Shown here piece by piece: positions 9,049 through 17,147 of a DNA stretch of 64,000 nt (its first letter is position 1; every line of letters starts with the position of its first letter). Position numbers and translations under genes: made by a program. The notes below the pieces were generated by a model, which did not search any database, was not told the origin of the DNA, and saw nothing but the letters and a program-made list of their open reading frames with translations. The stretch is from Exiguobacterium sp. Helios (lineage in GTDB: Bacteria; Bacillota; Bacilli; Exiguobacteriales; Exiguobacteriaceae): the NCBI RefSeq assembly GCF_014524545.1, contig NZ_CP053557.1, positions 2,939,501 to 3,003,500 of the forward strand. The letters run 5' to 3'.

Positions 9049-9062
9049 AGAAAACGTTTTCA
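9049..9062. promoter_or_regulatory. Catabolite-responsive element (cre) of the tre operon
   Basis: AGAAAACGTTTTCA matches the cre consensus TGNAANCGNWNNCA at every fixed position except the first base. It lies about 16-30 bp after the -10 box, where CcpA acts as a roadblock; carbon catabolite repression is inferred. Confidence 0.65.
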
Positions 9063-9105
9063 TTTCAAAATGAGTCTTCAGTTCAATCCCAAAGGAGAAT
9101 GTGAG

Positions 9106-10545
9106 ATGAAACCCAACTATCAGCAAATTGCAGAACAAATCATCGAACGAATCGGTGGCAAAGATAACGTCGAGCAGGCAGCCCACTGTGTCACCCGCCT
9201 CCGCTTGACATTAAAAGATCAAAGTTTGGTCGAACAAGAAGCGTTACTTGAAGTCCCGCTCGTCAAAGGAGCTTTCCTGAATGCGGGTGTCTATCAGATC
9301 GTCATCGGTGCCGGCGACGTTGACCGTGTCTACGCCGAGTTCATTCAATTAACCGGTTTACAGGCGACGACAATCGCTGACGTCAAATCGTCCGGTGCCT
9401 CGAAAATGAATCCGTTCCAAAAACTGATCAAAGTCTTTTCCGATGTCTTCATGCCGATCATCCCGGCCATCATCGTCGCCGGACTGTTAATGGGAATTAA
9501 CAATCTGTTCGGCATCGAGTTTGGCGGCAAGACGATGATCGAACGGTATCCGAACCTGCAGGGTTTATGGGATTTAATCAACATGATGGCGAACACGGCG
9601 TTCGTCTTCCTGCCGGCACTGGTCGGCTGGTCCGCCACGAAACGCTTTGGCGGCAGTGAAATCCTCGGGATTGTCATGGGACTGATGCTCGTGCACCCGG
9701 ATCTCCTGAATGCTTGGAATTACGGTCAAAGTGCACTGAAAGGGGATATTCCGACATTCAATATCCTCGGCTTATTTGAAATCGAAAAAGTCGGTTATCA
9801 AGGACAGATTTTACCGGTCCTCGCTGCCGCTTACGTCTTAAGTACAATCGAACGTTGGCTCAAGAACCGTGTTCCGAATGCGATTCAGCTGCTCGTCGTC
9901 CCGATCACGACCATCACATTAACCGGCTTCCTGGCCCTTGCCGTCATCGGACCGGTCACGCGTCAAATCGGGGACTGGATTACAATCGGCGTCGTCAATA
10001 CGTTTGAAGCCGTTCCACTTCTTGGTGCGTTGCTGTTTGGTGCGCTTTATGCCCCGCTCGTCATCACGGGAATGCACCACATGTTCATCGCCGTCGATCT
10101 GCAACTGATCGGTCAAAGCGGGACGACGTTCATCTGGCCGATGATTGCCATCTCGAACATCGCTCAAGGATCGGCGACACTTGCGATGCTGTTCCTCGCG
10201 AAAAACGTCAATGATAAAAACATGGCATCGACTTCCGCCATCTCGGCTTACTTCGGAATCACCGAACCCGCCATGTTCGGGGTCAATCTCCGGTTCAAGT
10301 ATCCGTTTTATGCGGCACTGGTCGGATCCGCGATTGCGTCTTCCTTCATCGCTGTCAGCGGAGTACTCGCACCGGCAATCGGTGTCGGCGGTCTTCCGGC
10401 CTTCATCTCAATTGTTCCCGGATCGATTCTGTCCTTCATCATCGGGATGGTCATCGCGATCATCGTTCCGATCGTCTGTACGTTCCTGTTCCATTACGTC
10501 TCGACGAAACGTGCCCGCAAAGCGGCACTCAAAGAGGCAGCATAA
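9106..10545 (+). CDS. treP: PTS trehalose-specific EIIBC component
   Basis: Imports trehalose and phosphorylates it to trehalose-6-phosphate. The EIIB domain covers about residues 1-85 with the phosphorylated cysteine in the HCVTRLR motif (Cys28), followed by a ten-helix EIIC domain (about 105-470) containing ITGMHHMFIAVDLQL and AISAYFGITEPAMFG. There is no EIIA domain, so an unlinked glucose-type EIIA must serve it, as is usual for TreP. The ATG at 9106 is preferred because AAGGAG lies 8 nt before it; an in-frame ATG at 9070 has no ribosome site. treA follows 23 nt later in the same operon. Confidence 0.93.
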   Translation: MKPNYQQIAEQIIERIGGKDNVEQAAHCVTRLRLTLKDQSLVEQEALLEVPLVKGAFLNAGVYQIVIGAGDVDRVYAEFIQLTGLQATTIADVKSSGASKMNPFQKLIKVFSDVFMPIIPAIIVAGLLMGINNLFGIEFGGKTMIERYPNLQGLWDLINMMANTAFVFLPALVGWSATKRFGGSEILGIVMGLMLVHPDLLNAWNYGQSALKGDIPTFNILGLFEIEKVGYQGQILPVLAAAYVLSTIERWLKNRVPNAIQLLVVPITTITLTGFLALAVIGPVTRQIGDWITIGVVNTFEAVPLLGALLFGALYAPLVITGMHHMFIAVDLQLIGQSGTTFIWPMIAISNIAQGSATLAMLFLAKNVNDKNMASTSAISAYFGITEPAMFGVNLRFKYPFYAALVGSAIASSFIAVSGVLAPAIGVGGLPAFISIVPGSILSFIIGMVIAIIVPIVCTFLFHYVSTKRARKAALKEAA

Positions 10546-10568
10546 GTTTTAGAAAGGTGTGACCTGAT

Positions 10569-12212
10569 ATGACTCTTACGACAACCGACTGGCGTAAATC
10601 CGCCGTCTACCAAATCTATCCGAAAAGTTTTTACAGTCCGGAAGGCAAAGCGACCGGTACCCTGCGTGGTGTGACGGCGAAACTCGATTATCTGACGGAG
10701 CTCGGCGTCGATTACCTGTGGCTGACGCCGGTCTATGCGTCCCCGCAACGCGACAACGGCTATGATGTCAGTGACTATTACGCGATTGACCCGTCTTACG
10801 GTACGATGGCAGACTTCGATCAATTGATTGTGGAAGCAAACAAACGCCAGTTATCCGTCATGATGGATATCGTCGTCAATCATTGTTCGACCGATCATAT
10901 GTGGTTCCAGCAAGGACGAAATCCCGACAGCCCCTACCACGATTACTTCATTTGGCGGGACGAACCAACGGATTGGGTGTCAAAATTCGGTGGACCGGCC
11001 TGGTCGTTCGACGACGTCGCCGGTAAGTATTACCTGCATCTGTTCGACGAGACGCAAGCCGATCTCAACTGGGAAAACCCGGCGCTCCGGGAAGCCGTCT
11101 ATCAGATGATGGGCTTTTGGCGCGATAAAGGCGTCCGCGGCTTCCGGCTCGACGTCATCAATCTGATTTCAAAAGATGACAGTTTTGCAGATGACCCGAC
11201 CGGTGACGGCCGGAAATACTATACGGACGGTCCGCGCGTGCATGACTACCTGCAGGAGATGAACCAGCGTGTCTTTGCCGGTCATGACTTGATGACCGTC
11301 GGTGAGATGTCGTCAACGACACTCGATCATTGCCTTCGTTACTCGAATACAAACGAGCAGGAACTGAAAATGACCTTCAACTTCCACCACTTAAAAGTTG
11401 ATTATCCGAACGGAGAGAAATGGACGGCAGCTCCGTTTGATTTCCTCGAGCTGAAACGGATTCTCTCCGACTGGCAGGTCGGGATGCAGGGAAATGCCTG
11501 GAATGCGATTTTCTGGTGTAACCATGATCAGCCCCGCGTCGTCAGCCGGTTTGGTGACGACACGGTTTACCGGATCGAAAGTGCGAAGATGCTTGCAACG
11601 ACGTTACACGGCTTACAAGGAACACCGTACATCTATCAGGGCGAAGAAATTGGCACACCAAACCCGGACTTTACCGACTTGGCGGATTACCGGGATGTCG
11701 AGACGCTGAACGCCTATACTGAAAAAACAACGCTCGGTGAAACGGAAGCTGATATTTTGGCCGCAATCCGTCAAAAATCCCGGGACAATGCCCGGACACC
11801 GATGCAATGGGATGCGTCACCGCACGCCGGTTTCTCGACCGCGACACCATGGATTCCGGTTCCTGAAAATCATACTTCGATCAATGTTGAAGCTGCTCTC
11901 GCCGATCCGGACTCGGTCTTCTATCATTACAAGAAGCTGATTCACCTGCGCAAACAGTATGATGTTTTGACGAACGGCATTTACCGGCTTCTGACACCTG
12001 ATGATCTTGCGCTCTGGGCGTACGAACGAATCACTGATGAGGAACGGCTGCTCGTCTTGTCAAACTTTTACGGTACGACAACTTCGTTCACGTTACCGGA
12101 CGAGTGGCTTGATCATCAGATCCTGATTCAGAACTATCCGGATGTCTTAGAGACGTCAGGGCAAGTCACATTACGCCCGTACGAATCCCTCATGCTGTAT
12201 CAAACGGCTTAA
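10569..12212 (+). CDS. treA: Trehalose-6-phosphate hydrolase (alpha,alpha-phosphotrehalase)
   Basis: Cleaves trehalose-6-phosphate to glucose and glucose-6-phosphate in the cytoplasm. This 547-aa GH13 enzyme has the four conserved regions: DIVVNHCS, GFRLDVIN (nucleophile Asp), VGEM (acid/base Glu) and NHDQPR. Length and the start WRKSAVYQIYPKSFYS agree with TreA/TreC. It is the second gene of the treP operon and acts on the product of TreP. Confidence 0.95.
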   Translation: MTLTTTDWRKSAVYQIYPKSFYSPEGKATGTLRGVTAKLDYLTELGVDYLWLTPVYASPQRDNGYDVSDYYAIDPSYGTMADFDQLIVEANKRQLSVMMDIVVNHCSTDHMWFQQGRNPDSPYHDYFIWRDEPTDWVSKFGGPAWSFDDVAGKYYLHLFDETQADLNWENPALREAVYQMMGFWRDKGVRGFRLDVINLISKDDSFADDPTGDGRKYYTDGPRVHDYLQEMNQRVFAGHDLMTVGEMSSTTLDHCLRYSNTNEQELKMTFNFHHLKVDYPNGEKWTAAPFDFLELKRILSDWQVGMQGNAWNAIFWCNHDQPRVVSRFGDDTVYRIESAKMLATTLHGLQGTPYIYQGEEIGTPNPDFTDLADYRDVETLNAYTEKTTLGETEADILAAIRQKSRDNARTPMQWDASPHAGFSTATPWIPVPENHTSINVEAALADPDSVFYHYKKLIHLRKQYDVLTNGIYRLLTPDDLALWAYERITDEERLLVLSNFYGTTTSFTLPDEWLDHQILIQNYPDVLETSGQVTLRPYESLMLYQTA

Positions 12213-12217
12213 TCAAA

Positions 12218-12254
12218 CAAATCCCGCACTCTCCATATGAGAATGCGGGATTTG
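12218..12254. terminator. Hairpin between convergent treA and the symporter gene
   Basis: Long stem CAAATCCCGCA...TGCGGGATTTG with GAGA/TCTC inside. The T tract is weak on both strands; it is placed to serve both convergent genes. Confidence 0.6.
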
Positions 12255-12270
12255 TGCAATGTCAGAGATT

Positions 12271-13629
12271 CTATGAAATTCGTCGTTCGGCCTCCTCCCG
12301 TTTCAACTGTTCCCGGAACAGTCGTGTTTCCGCAATGACGACACCGGACAAACCAATCAAACCAATCAAGTTCGGGATGGCCATCAGTCCGTTGAAGACG
12401 TCGGAAATCGCCCAGACCATGTTCAAGTTCGTCGTCATCGCACCAAGTCCCGCGACGAGTACAAACAGAATCCGGTACGGTAAAATCGATTTTTGACCAA
12501 ACAGATAATAGATTGATTTTTCCCCGTAATAGGACCATCCGAGGACTGTCGAGAAGGCAAACATGACAAGACCAATCGTCACGATGTACTTCCCGGCCGG
12601 TCCAAGGAACACTTCAAAGCTGGCTGTCGTCAATTCGACCCCTTCCAGCTTTTTATCGAGCTGACCACCCATGACGAGTGTCAAGCCGGTTATCGAACAG
12701 ACGACAAGCGTATCGAGAAAGACCTGCGTCATCGAGACGAGTGCCTGACGCCCCGGGAAATCCGTTTTTGCAGCGGCGGCGGCAATCGGTGCAGAACCGA
12801 GACCTGCTTCATTCGAGAAGACCCCGCGGGCGACCCCGTAACGAATCGCGGCACCGATTGCTCCGCCGGTGATGGCTTCGTTCGAGAATGTACTGCTGAA
12901 GATGGTCGCGAGCGCACCCGGAATCAAATCAAAGTTCATGACCATGATCAAGAGACCGCTTCCGACATAGAAGAAAATCATGAACGGGACAAAATAACTG
13001 ACGACTTTCCCAATCGACTTAACTCCACCAATAATGACGACCCCCGTCGCCACCATCAGGACAATCCCCGTTACATACAACGGCACGTCGAACGTCGATT
13101 TCATCGCCAGTGCAACAGAGTTCGTCTGAACACCGTTACCGATCCCGAAGGCGGCAAGCGAAGCAAACGCGGCAAATAACACGCCGAGCCATTTCTGTCT
13201 TAATCCCCGTTCGAGATAGTACATCGGCCCCCCGGCCATCTGTCCTTTCTCATCGACAACACGGTACTTGACGGCGAGAATCGCCTCGGCATACTTCGTC
13301 GCCATCCCGAATAATCCGGATAACCACATCCAGACGATCGCGCCCGGTCCCCCGAGGACGACGGCTGTTGCAACCCCAACGATATTCCCTGTACCGACCG
13401 TTGCCGCAAGAGCTGTCATCAATGCCTGAAAATGACTGATATCCCCTTCCGACGTGTCGTCCTGATGTTTCGTGAATGCCAGTTTTAAGGCATACGGAAG
13501 CTTGGTAATTTGAATGAATCCAAGTCGTATCGTCAAGTAAATCCCTGTACCGACCAAAAAGATAAGCAACGGCGGTCCCCAGACAAAATCCGATACCGTA
13601 CCAATCCACTCACTGAACGCTGTCCCCAT
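12271..13629 (-). CDS. Sodium:amino-acid (alanine/glycine) symporter, AGCS family
   Basis: A 452-aa membrane protein importing alanine, glycine or a related amino acid with sodium. About eleven transmembrane segments and the AGCS signature around WLSGLFGMATKYAEAILAVKYR are visible, together with TVGTGNIVGVATAV and SNEAGLGSAPIAAAAA. Similar to AlsT/DagA of Bacillus, but the exact substrate cannot be told. AAGGAGGGG precedes the ATG. It is a single-gene unit. Confidence 0.92.
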   Translation of the reverse strand: MGTAFSEWIGTVSDFVWGPPLLIFLVGTGIYLTIRLGFIQITKLPYALKLAFTKHQDDTSEGDISHFQALMTALAATVGTGNIVGVATAVVLGGPGAIVWMWLSGLFGMATKYAEAILAVKYRVVDEKGQMAGGPMYYLERGLRQKWLGVLFAAFASLAAFGIGNGVQTNSVALAMKSTFDVPLYVTGIVLMVATGVVIIGGVKSIGKVVSYFVPFMIFFYVGSGLLIMVMNFDLIPGALATIFSSTFSNEAITGGAIGAAIRYGVARGVFSNEAGLGSAPIAAAAAKTDFPGRQALVSMTQVFLDTLVVCSITGLTLVMGGQLDKKLEGVELTTASFEVFLGPAGKYIVTIGLVMFAFSTVLGWSYYGEKSIYYLFGQKSILPYRILFVLVAGLGAMTTNLNMVWAISDVFNGLMAIPNLIGLIGLSGVVIAETRLFREQLKREEAERRIS

Positions 13630-13759
13630 TCTGTTTCCCCTCCTTCAATTCGATATGTACTTTTCTATCTTTTCAGAATTTACAGATTATTGTCAATGGT
13701 TAATTTTCTGTGCAGACGATTGCCTAGCTTATATTGTTGTATTCTTTTTACTGCTCACT

Positions 13760-13978
13760 AAAAGGGGCTGACTCAAAAAGGAATCTCTCGTCCTTTCACG
13801 CCCTTTCCTCAAGCGAGACACAAGCCAGTTTCCCTTCCTGATCCAGGCAGGAAACCGGGTCTTGTTTGTCTCTGCCAGCGTGAAACGAGTGATTCCTCTT
13901 TAAACGGGATAAGGGTGGCAGAATTATAATCTGCCACCCTTATCTTTGGAGAGACTGAATTTTGAGTCAGTCCCTTTT
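13760..13978 (+). repeat. Intergenic repeat family, copy B (219 bp with inverted terminal repeats)
   Basis: The ends are inverted repeats: AAAAGGGGCTGACTCAAAA (13760-13778) and TTTTGAGTCAGTCCCTTTT (13960-13978), differing at one base. The core contains CTTTCCTC, GCGAGACACAAGC, CCGGGTCTTGTTTGTCTC and GCCAGCG, blocks shared with copy D, while its outer parts match copy A. A further hairpin GGGTGGCAGA...TCTGCCACCC lies near the right end. It fills most of the 368-bp gap between the symporter and lipoprotein genes; no gene is seen in it. Confidence 0.8.
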
Positions 13979-13997
13979 CAGGTCAATCAGTTTCTTC

Positions 13998-14807
13998 TTA
14001 TTGCTTGCTGCTCGGCAACTCCTGTGCGTCTTTTGCTTCCGCCGGCAACTCAATCGATTTAATCTCATTGAATTTCGAGAATACAGATTCGTTTTTCATC
14101 GTAAATTCCGTTCCTTCTTCAATCTCAAACGCCATTTCCATATCAAGCGTCTTTGGATAGTAGGTTTTTGCATCATACGTCATCGAGTACTCCATCTTTT
14201 TATAATCCACTTGATCCATGACCTCTTTCATTTGGGCAAGCTGTCCGGATTGTTCAAGAGAATCCTTCATGAAGGCTTTCAGTTGATCGCCTTTCAAATC
14301 AACATCGATTTGATAGACATCGCCCTCTTTTTTCATCGTCCAATTGTCTTTATATTTTTTGAGTAACTTCAGACTTTGTTCTGTCGATGCCGACGACTCC
14401 ATGTTTTCTAACATATCCCCTAGTTCCGATGTATCTTGTACCAACCATTGTCCGGATTGCGACATATACATTTTATCATCCACGAGATACAGTTCCGTTT
14501 CGACATCGGTCCCGTCTTCTGCATTTTTCATTGTCATCTTTTGATACATCGTCATCGGCTTTTGGATGATGTCTGCCGAAATCTTTTGACTGATCGGCAT
14601 ACCGCCAACTTCCGACATCATGTCACTGTCCATATGAAACGACTTGATGTTTTCTTGTGCACTTGACGCTTTTTTCAGCAACTCCGTATTCGAAAGCTGT
14701 TTGGAACCGTTCTCCCCTTGACCATCTTCTATGGTCTCGTTATTACACCCTGCCAGTCCAATCGTTGCCGTGAGGAGACCGACCGTCATCCACCTTGTCT
14801 TCTTCAT
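13998..14807 (-). CDS. Lipoprotein, DUF6612 / LolA-like fold
   Basis: A 269-aa secreted lipoprotein: basic start, hydrophobic stretch and lipobox LAGC at about residues 18-21. The mature part is rich in Met, Gln, Lys and Asp with the pattern of the DUF6612 family of Firmicutes (MYQKMTM, MYMSQSGQW), which resembles the lipoprotein-carrier fold. No function is established. ATG 14807 has AGGAGG 7 nt upstream; ATG 14813 is too close to it. Single gene. Confidence 0.75.
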   Translation of the reverse strand: MKKTRWMTVGLLTATIGLAGCNNETIEDGQGENGSKQLSNTELLKKASSAQENIKSFHMDSDMMSEVGGMPISQKISADIIQKPMTMYQKMTMKNAEDGTDVETELYLVDDKMYMSQSGQWLVQDTSELGDMLENMESSASTEQSLKLLKKYKDNWTMKKEGDVYQIDVDLKGDQLKAFMKDSLEQSGQLAQMKEVMDQVDYKKMEYSMTYDAKTYYPKTLDMEMAFEIEEGTEFTMKNESVFSKFNEIKSIELPAEAKDAQELPSSKQ

Positions 14808-14950
14808 CGTCATTCCTCCTTGAAATTGATTATCTTTATTTACGAGCTGTCACTGGAAAATGTTTCAAAACCATTTCTTATCTTATTACCGTTCTGACTG
14901 TTTTTTACTCATCGAACTTCCTGTCCGACGTAAAGTTTTCTGTTTGATTC

Positions 14951-14988
14951 TTAACAAAACTTTACATCCCTCAAATGTTCGTTTTACA
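14951..14988 (+). promoter_or_regulatory. Possible PhoP-type boxes upstream of alkaline phosphatase
   Basis: TTAACA (14951-14956), TTTACA (14961-14966) and TTTACA (14983-14988) match the TT(A/T/C)ACA hexamer recognised by PhoP in Bacillus. Spacings from start to start are 10 and 22 bp, close to one and two helical turns; the box expected between the last two is poor. Confidence 0.45.
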
Positions 14989-15066
14989 CTCTACCGCTAA
15001 AGTTAGTCCTGTAGATTTGATCCGATACTAAACTATTTATTTATTTTCCTGAAGGAGGAACAATCC

Positions 15067-16425
15067 ATGAAGTTAAAACGAATCATTCCCATTCTTGCCT
15101 TGTCGACCCTTTCCTTAAGTACGATGGTCTCGATGAACGACGCTGAGGCTAAGACGAAACATGCAAAATCACCGGAAATCCGGAATGTCATCTTCCTGAT
15201 CGGGGACGGGATGGGTGTCTCGTATACGTCAGCCCACCGGTACTTAAAAAATGATCCTTCGACGCCGGTCGCGGAAAAAACGGCATTTGATCAATATCTC
15301 GTCGGACAACAGATGACCTATCCGGAAGACCCGGAGCAAAACATCACGGATTCCGCATCCGCCGCGACGGCGATGTCGTCCGGTGTCAAAACATATAATG
15401 CCGCGATTGCCGTCGACAATGATAAATCAGAGGTCAAGACGGTCCTTGAAGCAGCGAAAGAACGCGGAAAATCGACGGGACTTGTTGCGACATCCGAAAT
15501 TACACACGCGACACCGGCTTCATTCGGCGCGCACGATGAGAACCGGAAAAACATGAATGCGATTGCGGACGACTACTTCAAGGAGCGGGTCAACGGCAAA
15601 CATAAGATCGACGTCCTGCTCGGAGGCGGGAAATCAAACTTCGTCCGTCCGGATACCGATTTGACGAAAGCGTTTAAGAAAGACGGTTACAGCTACGTCA
15701 CGAATCTGGATCAAATGCAGGCGGATAAAAACAAACAGGTCCTCGGTCTGTTTGCGGACGGTGGTCTGCCGAAACGCATCGACCGGGAATCATCCGTTCC
15801 GTCACTCGAACAGATGACGAATTCCGCCATCAAACGACTTGATTCAAACAAAAAAGGCTTCTTCCTGATGGTTGAAGGAAGTCAAATCGACTGGGCCGGT
15901 CATGACAATGACATCGTCGGTGCCATGAGCGAGATGGAAGACTTCGAACGTGCCTTCAAAGCGGCAATCGCCTTTGCCAAAAAAGACAAGCACACGCTTG
16001 TCGTGGCGACAGCCGACCATTCGACCGGCGGTTACTCGATTGGAGCGGATGGTATCTATAACTGGTTCGCCGAGCCGATCAAGGCGGCGAAAAAGACACC
16101 AGACTTCATGGCAGCAAAAATCATCGAAGGTGCCGATGTCAAAAAAACGTTGACGACATATATCGACCAGAAGAAACTCACCCTGACGGAAGATGAAATC
16201 GAATCCGTTACACGTGCTGCGGAATCGAAGAAACTGCTTGATGTCGACAATGCGATCGAAGCCATCTTCAATGAACGGTCGCACACCGGCTGGACGACAG
16301 GCGGACATACGGGTGAAGACGTTCCAGTCTATGCGTTTGGTCCAGCGAAGGAACGGTTTGCCGGACAAGTCGATAATACGGATCATGCCAAAATCATCTT
16401 CGATTTACTGAAGTCGAAGAAATAA
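15067..16425 (+). CDS. Secreted alkaline phosphatase
   Basis: Releases phosphate from phosphomonoesters outside the membrane. Signal peptide in residues 1-28 (ending DAEAKT). The active site reads GDGMG (47-50) and TDSASAATAMSSG with the nucleophile Ser96; metal ligands lie in EGSQIDWAGHDND, TADHSTGGY and GWTTGGHTGEDV. At 452 aa it is the size of Bacillus PhoA/PhoB-type enzymes. GGAGGAAC lies before the ATG. A small lipoprotein gene follows 11 nt later, probably in the same operon; phosphate-starvation control is suggested by the upstream hexamers. Confidence 0.94.
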   Translation: MKLKRIIPILALSTLSLSTMVSMNDAEAKTKHAKSPEIRNVIFLIGDGMGVSYTSAHRYLKNDPSTPVAEKTAFDQYLVGQQMTYPEDPEQNITDSASAATAMSSGVKTYNAAIAVDNDKSEVKTVLEAAKERGKSTGLVATSEITHATPASFGAHDENRKNMNAIADDYFKERVNGKHKIDVLLGGGKSNFVRPDTDLTKAFKKDGYSYVTNLDQMQADKNKQVLGLFADGGLPKRIDRESSVPSLEQMTNSAIKRLDSNKKGFFLMVEGSQIDWAGHDNDIVGAMSEMEDFERAFKAAIAFAKKDKHTLVVATADHSTGGYSIGADGIYNWFAEPIKAAKKTPDFMAAKIIEGADVKKTLTTYIDQKKLTLTEDEIESVTRAAESKKLLDVDNAIEAIFNERSHTGWTTGGHTGEDVPVYAFGPAKERFAGQVDNTDHAKIIFDLLKSKK

Positions 16426-16436
16426 GGAGACTTTCC

Positions 16437-17087
16437 ATGAAACAGATACTTGCTGCCTTGATGCTCGGGACGATTCTTTCGGGTTGTGGCACTACGCCAG
16501 ACACCGTCCAAGAGAAGTCATCAGAAAAGTCGGCCCCGAAACAGGAGACACCGGTATCGATCGAAAAGTCTGCCGCATATGTCCCGAACCCGCAATTACC
16601 AGATGACCGGAAACTGACGAAAGTCGACGCATCGGTTACCGACGACAAAGGCGAATTGACGTTAAAACAGTTTGTCCGTCCCGACGTGACACGCACGATC
16701 GGACCGATCACGATGAAAGTCGAAGAAGTGAAAGTGTTCCATGCCCGGCCGAGTTACGGGATGATTGATTTCTTCCACGGGTTTACGCATGAGGAATCGT
16801 TTGACCTCGTCAAGACACGTGTGACGATCACGAACAGAGGCGATGAGCCGGTCACGTTTAACCCCGTCGCTCACTTCAGGCTCGATGCAAAAACCGAGAA
16901 GACACTGCAAGACGATGTCTACCTCGAGTCGCTCGCTGCGACATATGCCCCCGGCGAGACACGAAGCGGAAACTTCGGTTTCATTATCGAACAACCGCTC
17001 ACATCAGTCGAGTTGTTGACGAGTGATGTCCTCAGTGCGAAACGTGATGTGCTTGGAAAAGGTTCGTCCCTTTCTTTGCGCTTATAA
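16437..17087 (+). CDS. Putative lipoprotein of unknown function
   Basis: 216 aa with a signal peptide and lipobox LSGC (Cys at about 20), a charged linker rich in Ser, Glu and Lys (22-45), then a globular part with an immunoglobulin-like beta pattern (VTITNRGDEPVTFNP, TYAPGETRSGNFGFI) of the kind seen in DUF4352-type extracellular domains. Ribosome site AAGGAG is 8 nt before the ATG. The 11-nt gap to the alkaline phosphatase gene suggests co-transcription and a role at the cell surface; function is not known to me. Confidence 0.7.
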   Translation: MKQILAALMLGTILSGCGTTPDTVQEKSSEKSAPKQETPVSIEKSAAYVPNPQLPDDRKLTKVDASVTDDKGELTLKQFVRPDVTRTIGPITMKVEEVKVFHARPSYGMIDFFHGFTHEESFDLVKTRVTITNRGDEPVTFNPVAHFRLDAKTEKTLQDDVYLESLAATYAPGETRSGNFGFIIEQPLTSVELLTSDVLSAKRDVLGKGSSLSLRL

Positions 17088-17101
17088 TGCTAAAAGACCA
17101 A

Positions 17102-17147
17102 AAGACGATCCCTTCCTGTTTTGCTGGAAAGGATCGTCTTCTTTTTT
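17102..17147 (+). terminator. Terminator after the phosphatase-lipoprotein pair
   Basis: AAGACGATCC...GGATCGTCTT stem with an internal CTTCC/GGAAA extension and a T-rich tail; ends at the convergent stop codon. Confidence 0.8.
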
